Shown here piece after piece: positions 37,440 through 49,070 of a stretch of 64,000 nt of DNA (position 1 is the stretch's first letter; the number at the start of each line of letters is the position of its first letter). The notes under the pieces are model-generated. The model had not been told where the DNA came from. It made no database searches and saw only the letters and a list, made by a program, of their open reading frames with translations. The position numbers and the translations under genes were made by a program. This DNA is from Acanthosepion esculentum (taxonomy: Eukaryota; Mollusca; Cephalopoda; Sepiida; Sepiidae), in the NCBI GenBank assembly GCA_964036315.1, contig OZ038485.1, forward strand, positions 79,189,460 to 79,253,459. The letters run 5' to 3'.

Positions 37440-39463
37440 AATAAAGACAAAATGAAAACATATTTAATCGACGCGTTCGCTACTCTGATGGATTTTATCA
37501 AGTCCAATGTAAAGATTATATTTTTCTACATGTATTTATAAAAAAAAATAAAACGTTGTTAATTTTTAATTGACTTTCAATTAAAGAATCCCCATAAACT
37601 TTCATTATACGAACTGATAAGCTAAGGTAAATTACGGAAGTTTCTAAGTTATGTAACTTGACGTCGAATAAAAAAGTGAGTAGATGTTGTTAATGATTTC
37701 TTTTTAAAATATATGTATTATAGTTTTAAATAATAGAAGCTTAAGTTTTATTTTTATTTTTTTTAACATTTTTATAATCATGTATGTAGGCGTGGAAAAT
37801 AGAATTTCTTTCAGGAACGGAGATAATTGAAAAAATCCTGGACGTGGTTTTATATTTTGGTAAGATCCAATAGCGGCACTCTCAATAATTTTCCGTATGA
37901 TTTTCATTCAAAAAGTAATACTTGTGTTAGTCTAACTGTACCGTCTACTTAATTTCACAAAGCTTTGGTCAACCTGCTGTATGGTGTGTTGGCACATTCA
38001 AAGGGTACCGCACACCGTGACCCCTTCCAGGTAGATAATATCAAGAACTCAACAATCTAACAAATCAATCCTGATGAAATTTAAATCCAGCTCTCACGGT
38101 TGGAAAGTAAACGTTCACACACACAAACACACACCTCACACTCTCACTCATAAATAATTGCCATAATAACAGCAATAGAGTTTTGTGTGCCTAACCATTT
38201 TCCCTTTGTGGCATAAGGGCGGCAAAATTGGAGAATAATTCGTCACGCGCGAAGTTGAGTCATTGGTTTTGTAATAAAATCATCCTAGATTTGTGTTGAC
38301 TTGGATATGCTCCAAATATTGAAAATAATTTTATATCCGTGAAGGTTACCTTGATTACAGTTTAATCTGACTAGTGATATTTTCTTATTTTTACTTGACT
38401 TCATTCTCTCGAAAGCAATTCAAATGTATGAACATCGATTGCGAAGTGCTCTCGTTTATTTTAGCAATGATTAACGTTCTTTGGATTATGAAACATGCCA
38501 GAACTAAAGCGATTAATGTTAGGATAAGTTTTATATGCTGTTTCTTTGACCACAAATAAGAACGACTATTCTTTGGATCTTTAAGTAGCTTCGTTTGTCT
38601 TGTAAGTAAACTGTTACGTTGTTGATTATATTTTTTGCCTATTCATTTCTTTTGAATTAAATGTTATTATTTTTCATAATCTTTTTACAATTTTGCCTTG
38701 TTGTTTCATTCAATATTCACCATGAGTAAATATCTAAAAAGAAATTAGTAAAAAACAGTTGGATGCTGAAATATTTTATTTTATCGTTGATGTTTATCTC
38801 CTATTTTCAGTAAGACATTATCTAAAAAACTGGAAAAATCTAGTGAAAAAAGTTACTGTAGCAGTCCTGCTATTCGCAAATGTTGTGATCAATTGGAAAG
38901 ATTTTAAAAGTTAATAAAATTAAAAAAATATATCAGGGGAAAAATAAATGAAATCTGCACATATGAAATATGTTAAAATAGGACGAAAATATCGTAATTA
39001 GACATGGGAAAATAGAAAAATCTAATGAAAGAAAGTCATGGGAAAAATAGAAAAGCTCATCCAGCCAAAAAACAAACAAACAAAAAAACGGTGAAAACAT
39101 AATTTATTATTTGGGTGTTAAGGAAAATTTAAAATTGAATTAAAATATTTATCCGTTCCCATTTTGAAATTATTTTCTCTAAGTGTATTCTCAGCAAAAG
39201 AGGTGATGTGAAAGCCTTTTTTCGACTTTATCGAAATGAATCTTGATATAGCTGATTCAATAATTATTCTAGTTAATTTATGATGAATCTATTTAACTAT
39301 AACATCAATTTAAAAACAGAAGGAAGGAATGTATTTTGTATTTGGTACAATAAGTAATTTAATGTATACTCGATTTTTATGTCTACTTTGTGTTCGTAAA
39401 TATGTTTTTTTAAACTTCTTTGTTATATGAATATGACTTTTATCACATTTACTATGTGGGTTT

Positions 39464-39467
<4 letters not shown>

Positions 39468-39536
<69 letters not shown>

Positions 39537-39552
39537 TATATATATATATATA
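39468..39552. repeat. (TA)n microsatellite, private to block B
   Basis: Lies within about 130 bases (39453-39585) that have no counterpart in block A. Confidence 0.9.
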
Positions 39553-39696
39553 TTTAGTTGGGTTGATGTGAGTTTCTTTCTTCTGTATCTTTGATATTGA
39601 GCGCTTTCTAATAAGTACCGCGCATATAATATATAAATAATAATAAATATAATATATTACACACACACATATATTTATATTTATATACACACAATT

Positions 39697-39699
<3 letters not shown>

Positions 39700-39749
<50 letters not shown>
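39700..39749. repeat. (TA)n microsatellite
   Basis: Site where block A carries the foldback element. Confidence 0.93.
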
Positions 39750-39885
39750 CGTCAATCGCTATCTTCTGTTGCCTTGAATCCCGTTCATCTTTTATCCTTT
39801 CCTCAATCCCCTTATAACCAGTCTTTACTCTCACGTTCACTCTCTGTAACCCCTTGCTCAGGGCGGAATGCTTAAATATATATAT
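39750..39885 (+). mobile_element. 5'-truncated non-LTR retrotransposon 3' tail (copy B)
   Basis: Same sequence as 8611-8745 with one visible change (GGGCGGAATG for GGGTGGAATG). Flanked by TA repeats on both sides. Confidence 0.7.
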
Positions 39886-40491
39886 GTATATATATGCATT
39901 TTAGTTCGTACAAACACACCCATAAAAATAATCTGAGGTTATGCGCAGTTAGACATCCATGCGTTCGAGCATACATTTATGTGCAATGGTAATTCTATTT
40001 CGGTGTCAAGACTGTAGCGTTTCATATGTAGCAATATTCTCTTAACATGTAACATGTGGTGGTGGTCTTGACGTTTTTCAGATCGGCCGTCCGCGCTGTC
40101 AGACAAGTTAACATTCGCTCACCCATACACATATATATGTAGACGCGTACCCACACTCATTGAGCTGGTCCACTACTGCCACCTTGATTAAGTTAGGTTC
40201 TATCTGTGGAAATGCTGATGATGATGTTTGTATTTTTACCAACGATAACTGCTGGTGTTTTATTGACGATTGTGATTATGTTAATGGTACTAATATTTGT
40301 GATATGGAAATTGATATATTAACAATAATTCATGTGTTTTGGTTATGATAAACAGAAAAATTACCCTTAATGATGATGGAAACAATAATCATAATAATGA
40401 CAATAAAAGCAAAATAAAAAATGACAATAATGACAAAGGTAATTATGATAATAATTGTGGTAACTATAATAATAATGATGATGGCATTAAT

Positions 40492-40492
<1 letters not shown>

Positions 40493-40549
<57 letters not shown>
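40493..40549. repeat. (AAT)n microsatellite
   Basis: Counterpart of 9354-9411. Confidence 0.97.
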
Positions 40550-40550
<1 letters not shown>

Positions 40551-40659
40551 TAAAAATCAGTACTAATGGTGGTGGAGATGGTTATGAAGTGATTGTTCTT
40601 AAAGTGTTAACAACAGTACTAATAGTGAAAGTAATAGTAGGAGTTATTTTCTGTAGTTA

Positions 40660-41640
40660 AGTATTGCTGTTAAGTATTTTAATTTGTACATGCTGTGGTG
40701 CTCATTGTATTGCTTCGTCCAGTATATTTCCTGTGATGGAGGGTGGGAAGTCTATTATGTCGAACTGGATGAATGTAGATTTGGTTTGTTTTATATTGCT
40801 GCGGACCACCCGGTGACGGCTTTAGTATTTCTCCATTGATTAAGTTCTAGTCTTTTTCGTAATTTAGCGCTGAAATTTTCTGCTATGTTTTTACTGATTT
40901 TCCCTATTGCATTTTTTTATTGGATTGAGTAAGCGGAATATGGGTTTTGCATCGAAGTTTGGTTTGTGGTCCTTTGCTGTTATGACTACTTGTTTGGCGA
41001 TGCGGTTTATGTTTTGTTTATTTTCACTTTAGCGGTTATATCGTCAGCTTCCATATTTATGTCGCTTTTTGCGCTTTCAGTTGTCTTTTTGTATTATTGT
41101 GTAATGTTGTTAGTTATAAGGTTTTTGCGCACCGTAGTTTCTCTTCTGTAAATGTTTGTTGTTTCGTCAGCAAATATGAGTTCTTTATAATTTATTCTTG
41201 GAAATTATCCAAGTGTCTTTAAATTTTATTTTTTCTGAGCATGTCTGTCATGCAATTTTCGAATTTTAGCATTTCGTTAAACTTTGGTGGGCATCTTTTT
41301 GTATTCAGGTCGAATGTTTCAGTTTTGCCAATGTTCTCTTTCATTACATCTTATTCTTCTTATAAGACTTTCGATATTTTCAGTTAGGAGAATTTTATAA
41401 GAAGATGGGTGGGTATACGCGTGTTTTTCAGCGAGTAACCTAAGTTGATCATAATCATTTTATGTAACAACAGCGGGAGTGTTCAACCTGTGAAGGAGCT
41501 AAGTATATATATATATATTTATATGGGCGGTACTTATTGAAAATTGCACAATATTCATCATAGAGCTAACATATTCAGTTGCATGGATAGCAGTTTGTAA
41601 ACCCCGGTGTCACGCTTTTGTGATCATCAGACAAACTGCT
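40660..41640 (-). pseudogene. Penelope-like element, block B remnant
   Basis: Matches 11040-12030. It keeps the FADETTNIY and NQWRN-type regions and the hammerhead-like stem (41590-41639). The RT catalytic region and nuclease part, at 9525-11040 in block A, are deleted. Confidence 0.75.
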
Positions 41641-41839
41641 TTATTTTTTCAAAAGTGAATCTATTTATGCTTATTTTTCTTGATTATTTGTGTTTAGTGA
41701 AGTGAGGGAGTTTTCATCGGTATTTGTTTGAGATGACACCCACATATACATAGCCATACATGCATACATACATACGGGTCAATGCATTTTAGTTCGTACA
41801 AACACACCCATATAAATGATCTGAGGTTATTGAGCACCC

Positions 41840-41841
<2 letters not shown>

Positions 41842-41896
<55 letters not shown>
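41842..41896. repeat. (TA)n microsatellite ending block B
   Basis: Block A and B similarity ends here. Another TA tract lies at 42066-42105. Confidence 0.94.
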
Positions 41897-41897
<1 letters not shown>

Positions 41898-41989
41898 CAT
41901 CATGACTCTTCGACAGAATTGAGTCACTGTCAGTCACTGTGTGTTTATCTAAATCTAAAAATAAACACGCTAAAATTAAACTTCATCCC

Positions 41990-42060
41990 TGCCGTGAGCC
42001 GACGGCTTAGTGGTAGAAGTTCCGTCTGACGCAAATACAGCGAAACAGTCTGTCTGTGGA
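41990..42060 (+). repeat. tRNA-like SINE fragment
   Basis: CGACGGCTTAGTGGTAGAAG resembles a tRNA D-arm/box A. No box B follows at the right distance, so this is not a tRNA gene. Confidence 0.4.
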
Positions 42061-42062
42061 TG

Positions 42063-42111
<49 letters not shown>

Positions 42112-42589
42112 CGCATGTTATTATAGTGGACACGTTGCATTTGAAACAGATGTCCTATGTAAGTCCTTCATCAAGATAGTGGGGGATAAATATTCATAAT
42201 GTTTTGAGATAAATACCTACTCTTATACCGCCTTTAATTTATTTTCATGTTGGAAGACTTTCTTATTAGACATTTTTATTCGTCGATTTGAATAACAAAT
42301 ATAAAATTACTTCCTATTTCAAAAGTACATTTACTAGTGGGTTCAACTTGATTGATCCTGTTAATTAAATGCTATGTCCACGAAATTTCCAAAGTTGCAA
42401 GACGAGTGTCGTCAGAAACGTTCATATACTGACAAAAATACTCGCATTGAATGTGACCATATGAGGTTTACGTTTCAATACAGTTCCTCTTGCGGTCCGC
42501 ACAATTCTTCCATCGGTGCTGCAGTGTTTGGATCCCATTGTTGAAGGTTTCATATTGTTGGTCAAAAAAGTGTTGAAATATCGAATAGA

Positions 42590-42729
42590 TCGTCGGTTAG
42601 AAAAACCTTCAAGAATTAGAATGTGTAGCAATTGAAGAATGGAAGAAAAATCCCAGAAATATCATCAAAAACTTTAGAAAACCTTTGCAGCAAGTTATAA
42701 AGATGAGAGGTCATGCTATTGACTACTAA
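42590..42729 (+). pseudogene. Tc1-like transposase C-terminal remnant
   Basis: LQELECVAIEEWKKNPRNII and LQQVIKMRGHAIDY followed by TAA resemble the final helix and the RRLQAVIKAKGGHTKY-type end of Tc1 transposases. Upstream 42420-42590 shows no matching frame. Confidence 0.5.
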
Positions 42730-42816
42730 TATTGTGCAAATTGTTAAATGTTTTCTATTTTTCATCCTCTACGAATAGGAAAAGACACAATTATTTTTTT
42801 TTATTTTATTTTTTTC

Positions 42817-44059
42817 ACAAATATTAACAAGAAACATTAATTCACGATGATTGGCTTAATGTTATGATATAATTATTTGACATACCCAGTATTATTTCCA
42901 CTTGACTTATCGCATTGGAAAATAATCCTAATGTATATAGATAGACATACAGAAGTCTTACTTTACTTACACTATAATTAAAACTACAAGCTTTTAGGAC
43001 ATCACAAAGTAACTACGACACAGCCGAGTAATGTTCAGATAACCTTTATCGGCAGTTCCTCTCGACACAGACATTTTAAAAAGACAGCTTTTTATTTGGA
43101 TCATTAAGTCACTTCATCTGATTGGAAATTTCTTCGTATATTTGTTTCTTTTCAGTTGAATGTTATTTAATTTTATTTCACTTCTCCATTTTACTTGAAT
43201 TTTCATAAAACATTTAACATAGACAAATATAGAAGATGGAATACGAGAAAACCTGTTATATCAAGAAAACATTTATTTTTGTTGACAATTCGCTTTTTTT
43301 AAGTTTCGCCATTTTTTTAAAAATTAATTCTCAAAACATAAATGAAAATACTTAAGAAAATCATTAACAGATAAACCGTGTTATATAAAAATAACTTCAA
43401 TCAACTTGAAATACTACCCTGTGTTATTTCCACTTGAATTAATCCGGATGTACAGACACCAGAATACAGGTGTTCTACTTTACTTTTACTATAAAAACAA
43501 GTTTTCATTACTGCACAAAATAACCACAACACTGCTGATTAATGTTCAGATAGCATTTATACGCAGTTTCTCTCAACACAGACATTTTAAAAAGACAGCT
43601 TTTTATTTGGATCACTAAGTAGCTTCACCTGACTTGTAAGTTTCTTCGTATACTTATTTCTTTTCAATTAAATGTTATTTAATTATTTCAATTAATCATT
43701 TATCACAAAATCCAAAGAAGTTCCTGTAATGTAATCGATCCTGAGTTGGTATCTCGACTTCAGTCCTTTTCTCACCGACATGTCGTGGCTTCCATCTGTC
43801 TTTTATACAAATATTTTCACGGCAACTACTCTGATGAGCTTTTTACTCTGGTGCCGCGACTACATAAATTTAAGTGTGCTACTAGATTGTGCAACCCACG
43901 TAATGTTGAAATAGCTAAATGCAACCGCCATTTCTACTCCAACAGTTTCTATTCTCACACTTCTCCACCTGTGGAACTCCCTTACTTTTACTTGCTTCGC
44001 CGATAAATGAGATCTTCAAAAATATAGACTCAACATCAGTCGCCATCTTCTATTTTTTT
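42817..44059. repeat. 1.24-kb direct repeat, copy 1
   Basis: Nearly identical to 45490-46731 (offset 2673). An inner duplication of about 520 bases repeats CACAGACATTTTAAAAAGAC (43065 and 43580). Confidence 0.95.
43730..44059 (+). pseudogene. Non-LTR C-terminal fragment in repeat copy 1
   Basis: LQSFSHRHVVASICLLYKYF, HGNYSDELFTLVPRLHKFK and CNRHFYSNSF are the family C-terminus. One extra base after TCACACTT shifts the frame before LWNSL, unlike copy 2. Confidence 0.85.
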
Positions 44060-44429
44060 AGTTTTTGATGATATTTCTGGGATTTTCTTCAAACTTAAAT
44101 TTATTGTATTGTTCTGAAAATTGAGTTTAATATTCCTTTTTTGTGCTTATTAACATATATAAAACCTGATATCATACACGCATTAGATTCTGAGAAATGG
44201 ATAAAAATATCCAAAATTGATGGGTGTACAAATAATTTCATCGTTGACTATATATACACACATTTTCAATAATTCTGCCACGTGTGTTTCTGGTTTCTCG
44301 ACCTTTTTCACTGACATATTAACATCATCCAAATGTAAACAAAACAAAATACAGGGGATCACAAAATGTAGAAGGAAACTCCTACACAGTTGAAAACCTC
44401 ACAGAAACATTCATAATAAATAAAAATTT

Positions 44430-44690
44430 AACTGCAACTCCAAATATGTGATGTATGCACTGAAATACACAAAACGCAAGAAGTAACATATAGGAATCAG
44501 TCAAGCACTTAACCACAAAAGTAACATCAAATTACCCGACAACAGAAACAACATATCTACAAATTTAATCAAGGTAAATATAAAATAATGCCAATATACC
44601 AAACAGACAATTATTATTTCTTACAAATACAAGAAAAAAAACCTTCCTAGACAAATTTAAACAAGCACTAAATAGATAATCAGCCCGCAG
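44430..44690 (+). pseudogene. GIY-YIG-type nuclease remnant
   Basis: SNYVMYALKYTKRKK, then a gap, then MPIYQTDNYYFLQIQEKKTF and LDKFKQALNR in another frame. This order resembles the nuclease C-terminus of Penelope-like or related elements (a VIY...YIG start and a Q-E-x3-I-x-KF-x-P-x-LNR end). Weak but consistent. Confidence 0.4.
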
Positions 44691-44869
44691 ACAAAACACA
44701 CAGCATACACACATAATGACCAAATGCAGTAGTCGATTCTGTTATGCTGACTAGAAGATTGCTATTCGACGATAACGGTCGCAAAATATCAGACGCAATT
44801 CATAAATTAATAATGCATTTCTGTGACGCTGTAACATGCGAAAGAACAAAATATTAAGAGAACTATATG

Positions 44870-44870
<1 letters not shown>

Positions 44871-44939
<69 letters not shown>
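44871..44939. repeat. (TA)n microsatellite
   Basis: Pure TA tract followed by a short GT run. Confidence 0.95.
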
Positions 44940-44941
<2 letters not shown>

Positions 44942-45489
44942 GTGTGTGTGTATTATTTTTAGCTATAAAACTAACTTTCAACAAGGCCAATGAATATATT
45001 TGTGAAGGTATCTTTTCTTTTCCTATTCTTTTTCAAAATGTGGAGAAAGCTGTCATAGAATCTTCGTTGTTGTAGGGAAATGTCTTGAAAAAGTTCTTAG
45101 TAGTTAGGCCATGTTTATGGAAAAGTAGCTAATTAAATTATGTAGGATTAAGTAGGGTTAATGCCAATCCCCGTAATAAAAAAAACCCCAAAAACCTGAC
45201 AGACAACGTAATATCAGGTTAGTTGATTTTGTAAATAAAGCCAAGTGTTTTAATGTTCCCGTGAAAACACTCGTTGGTATGATTATTGCGAAACTGTGTA
45301 AAAACTTCCATATGAGCCATGGTAGTTTGTAGCAGTTTCTTAGCTATTGAAAGGTGTGTGCAAAGTTAGGTTTCCAAACTTCTACGAGATTTTATGAGGG
45401 AAGGAATAAAGGCGGTTTCCCAAGAGCTTCTGTAATTGTAATTCACAGAATGAACTCTTGAAGGAATACCCCTATTTAGGAGATATGAT

Positions 45490-46731
45490 ACAAATATTAA
45501 CAAGAAACATTAATTCACGATGATTGGCTTAATGTTATGATATAATTATTTGACATACCCAGTATTATTTCCACTTGACTTATCGCATTGGAAAATAATC
45601 CTAATGTATATAGATAGACATACAGAAGTCTTACTTTACTTACACTATAATTAAAACTACAAGCTTTTAGGACATCACAAAGTAACTACGACACAGCCGA
45701 GTAATGTTCAGATAACCTTTATCGGCAGTTCCTCTCGACACAGACATTTTAAAAAGACAGCTTTTTATTTGGATCATTAAGTCACTTCATCTGATTGGAA
45801 ATTTCTTCGTATATTTGTTTCTTTTCAGTTGAATGTTATTTAATTTTATTTCACTTCTCCATTTTACTTGAATTTTCATAAAACATTTAACATAGACAAA
45901 TATAGAAGATGGAATACGAGAAAACCTGTTATATCAAGAAAACATTTATTTTTGTTGACAATTCGCTTTTTTTAAGTTTCGCCATTTTTTTAAAAATTAA
46001 TTCTCAAAACATAAATGAAAATACTTAAGAAAATCATTAACAGATAAACCGTGTTATATAAAAATAACTTCAATCAACTTGAAATACTACCCTGTGTTAT
46101 TTCCACTTGAATTAATCCGGATGTACAGACACCAGAATACAGGTGTTCTACTTTACTTTTACTATAAAAACAAGTTTTCATTACTGCACAAAATAACCAC
46201 AACACTGCTGATTAATGTTCAGATAGCATTTATACGCAGTTTCTCTCAACACAGACATTTTAAAAAGACAGCTTTTTATTTGGATCACTAAGTAGCTTCA
46301 CCTGACTTGTAAGTTTCTTCGTATACTTATTTCTTTTCAATTAAATGTTATTTAATTATTTCAATTAATCATTTATCACAAAATCCAAAGAAGTTCCTGT
46401 AATGTAATCGATCCTGAGTTGGTATCTCGACTTCAGTCCTTTTCTCACCGACATGTCGTGGCTTCCATCTGTCTTTTATACAAATATTTTCACGGCAACT
46501 ACTCTGATGAGCTTTTTACTCTGGTGCCGCGACTACATAAATTTAAGTGTGCTACTAGATTGTGCAACCCACGTAATGTTGAAATAGCTAAATGCAACCG
46601 CCATTTCTACTCCAACAGTTTCTATTCTCACACTTTCCACCTGTGGAACTCCCTTACTTTTACTTGCTTCGCCGATAAATGAGATCTTCAAAAATATAGA
46701 CTCAACATCAGTCGCCATCTTCTATTTTTTT
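45490..46731. repeat. 1.24-kb direct repeat, copy 2
   Basis: Matches 42817-44059. Similarity starts at ACAAATATTAACAAG and ends at CTTCTATTTTTTT. Confidence 0.95.
46403..46731 (+). pseudogene. Non-LTR C-terminal fragment in repeat copy 2
   Basis: Same protein as copy 1 but in frame through HTFHLWNSLTFTCFADK. A 3'-tail-like stretch follows to 46820 and then CA/TA repeats. Confidence 0.85.
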
Positions 46732-46822
46732 GAGTCCCATTTAATTTTTGTGCTCTTCTCAATCCTTTCACTTTCACTAATAAAAGAGATTCTTCTTCAT
46801 CTTTACTTGTCGTTTTAATGTT

Positions 46823-46825
<3 letters not shown>

Positions 46826-46901
<76 letters not shown>
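46826..46901. repeat. (CA)n(TA)n compound microsatellite
   Basis: About 20 CA units followed by about 17 TA units. Confidence 0.95.
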
Positions 46902-46903
<2 letters not shown>

Positions 46904-47082
46904 GTAAGCCGAAAGGTTAGATTGGATTTAAACATGTATCAATATGGTTTTCTTTTCGTCTTTCAACAATAATGTGATTAAGCTTATCAGACAATATGAA
47001 AGGGACTTACTTAAAATAGACAAAACCTGTCTATATTATTTAATGAAACATACATTAATGAAAAATTGCTGCGTAAATATGC

Positions 47083-47086
<4 letters not shown>

Positions 47087-47145
<59 letters not shown>

Positions 47146-47180
47146 AAAGTTAAGTAAAGATGAAGAAGAATCGCGTTTAT

Positions 47181-47241
<61 letters not shown>
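47087..47241. repeat. Two (TA)n tracts
   Basis: TA tracts at 47087-47143 and 47183-47241, separated by about 40 bases. Confidence 0.95.
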
Positions 47242-47245
<4 letters not shown>

Positions 47246-47546
47246 CGGAGTCTCCTCTTTTTACACAAATGGACTTACCCAGGGTATACATATAATACTG
47301 CTACTGAATACCCGAGTAGTAGATAGACAGAGTCACACACAGGAGGGTAGTACAAGAGTCACAGTAACAAGCACGTAGATTCAGTAAGAAGTCATACAGC
47401 GATAAGTCGATACATATATATATATTATGAAATATACTAAAATACTAAGTCCGACAATTATTTTAATATATTTACTGTTTATACGTTATTTTTATAGGTA
47501 CAATTATTTAAGTAAATGCTCTAATAAACAGTATTATTACATGTCT

Positions 47547-47641
47547 GAGAAATTTCGTAGAAAATATGTGTATTCTGACAGGAATCGTATAGTATACATG
47601 TTATATTCCTAACGATGGACATATTTTCTACGAAATTTCTC
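47547..47641. repeat. Inverted repeat with 23-bp perfect arms
   Basis: 47547-47569 and 47619-47641 are exact reverse complements. The 49-base centre contains an inner GGAAT/ATTCC stem, and imperfect pairing extends outward (GTCTGA with TCAGAC). Confidence 0.85.
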
Positions 47642-47703
47642 GGATATTCAGACTGATAAATGTAATTCTCATCTTTCAGTATATAAACACCATCAGCTCG
47701 ACT

Positions 47704-48000
47704 TCAACACTCCGGAACGTCACTAACTTCCCAGATCTTCACCAGCACTCTCCACTGACACCTGAGCATCCCGAGACACCTCTTGTATAAATCATATGTC
47801 ACACTAATAGGTTCAACCGGAGAACAAGCTAAGGTCTTCCGTACGACTCCTTGCACTTCCGTCCAAGTCAAAGGACTCATCAAAGCTGTTTCAGGGACAC
47901 TAGGCCTGAATAAACCTGACACCATCACCGCTGTAACTTCTCTATTGGCATCAGAGTACGTGATCATAAGACTTCTCCTTAAACTACTGTCTCGTGAAGC
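47704..48000 (-). pseudogene. Non-LTR reverse transcriptase N-terminal fragment
   Basis: TWTEVQGVVRKTLACSPVEP followed by YDLYKRCLGMLRCQWRVL resembles the start of the RT domain of a non-LTR clade (EVxxVVKKARxxSAPGPxGVxYxxYK). The conserved PGP is changed to VEP. It is only about 100 residues long. Confidence 0.65.
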
Positions 48001-48028
48001 GGAAATACATACATAAATAAATACATAC

Positions 48029-48266
48029 ACATATATATATATATGTGTGTGTGTGCGTGTGTATGTATATATATATAAAGATGTATATGTATATATATAT
48101 ATATAAAGATGTAGATAAGTATATATATGTGTGTATATGTATATATGTGTGTGTATGTGTATACATGTGTGTATGTGTGTGTATATGTATATATATATAA
48201 ATCACGATATTAAATATTGAAAATATTGGAAATGTTACGTCAATAATGTATTTTTTATTATTGTTA

Positions 48267-48298
<32 letters not shown>

Positions 48299-48374
48299 CA
48301 ATAATGCCTCAAAGAGATACAAAAAATTGTTCTGACAAGTACAGCCCACACTTTACGAAGGGCTTTATCTATGT

Positions 48375-48409
<35 letters not shown>

Positions 48410-48410
48410 C
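48029..48410. repeat. Mixed microsatellites and poly(T)
   Basis: TA/GT runs at 48029-48200, an ATT run at 48249-48300 and about 33 T at 48378-48410. Confidence 0.95.
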
Positions 48411-48801
48411 AGTGGAAAGTGTCATGATGCCATTTCTAACCTTAGGTCCCTGGGCGGGACCCGGAAAGAAATGTGTAAACGCCAGATATCAAAGGAAATA
48501 AAATAATAATAATAATAATAATAATTTAATTATAGAAGTATATACGTAATTCATATCCAAGCGTTTAAATTTGAATGATTTGTTTGTTGAGACACTTGTG
48601 CCAAACACTATATACTGATTCGTCTGATACTATGGGCGTATCATAAAGTGACAGGGACACAGAGAGTGAGAGAAAGAAAGAAAGGGAGAATTGGATAAAT
48701 TATTAAAGAAATCTGCATATTTAATAATTTAATCGTCCTTCAAATGTGGGTCAATTTGAAACTGCAATTATTAATTTTATATTTAATTATTATTTTTACA
48801 G

Positions 48802-49070
48802 AATGGAACCGACAGACACAAATTCACCTGAAAGGCCAGCAATGGAACTCGAATCAGAAAGAAAAACTGATGAGGAAATCTCCCTACGGATTACTGATGG
48901 AGGTTGGGGTTGGGTCGTTTGCTTAGCTGGATTCCTGGCGAATTTTACTGCCCTGGGAGGAATTTCCTCAAGTGGAATTCTCCTGCTTGCACTGATTGAC
49001 CTTTATGGTACCACCGTATCAAAAACAACCATGGTTGTGTCTATCTTCATGGGAATGGTAAATTGTATTG
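48802..49070 (+). CDS. Gene 2 exon 1 (start codon, TM1)
   Basis: Acceptor TTTTTACAG. ATG is two bases into the exon (48803), followed by MEPTDTNSPERPAMELESER, then DGGWGWVVCLAGFLANF. Donor GTAAGT at 49071. Having an acceptor before the ATG implies a 5' untranslated exon upstream. Confidence 0.9.

Larger units (their letters stand above)
30690..41895. repeat. Segmental duplication, block B
   Basis: Collinear direct copy of block A (1020-12240). The part 37440-39280 is almost identical to 3905-5760 (a few changes in 1.8 kb). The part 30693-32985 differs from 1025-3400 at several positions per 100 bases. Block B has extra sequence at 32990-36155 and a non-LTR insertion at 36640-37360. It lacks both the foldback element and the middle of the Penelope-like element. 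It ends in a (TA)n tract 6.9 kb before gene 2. Confidence 0.92.
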
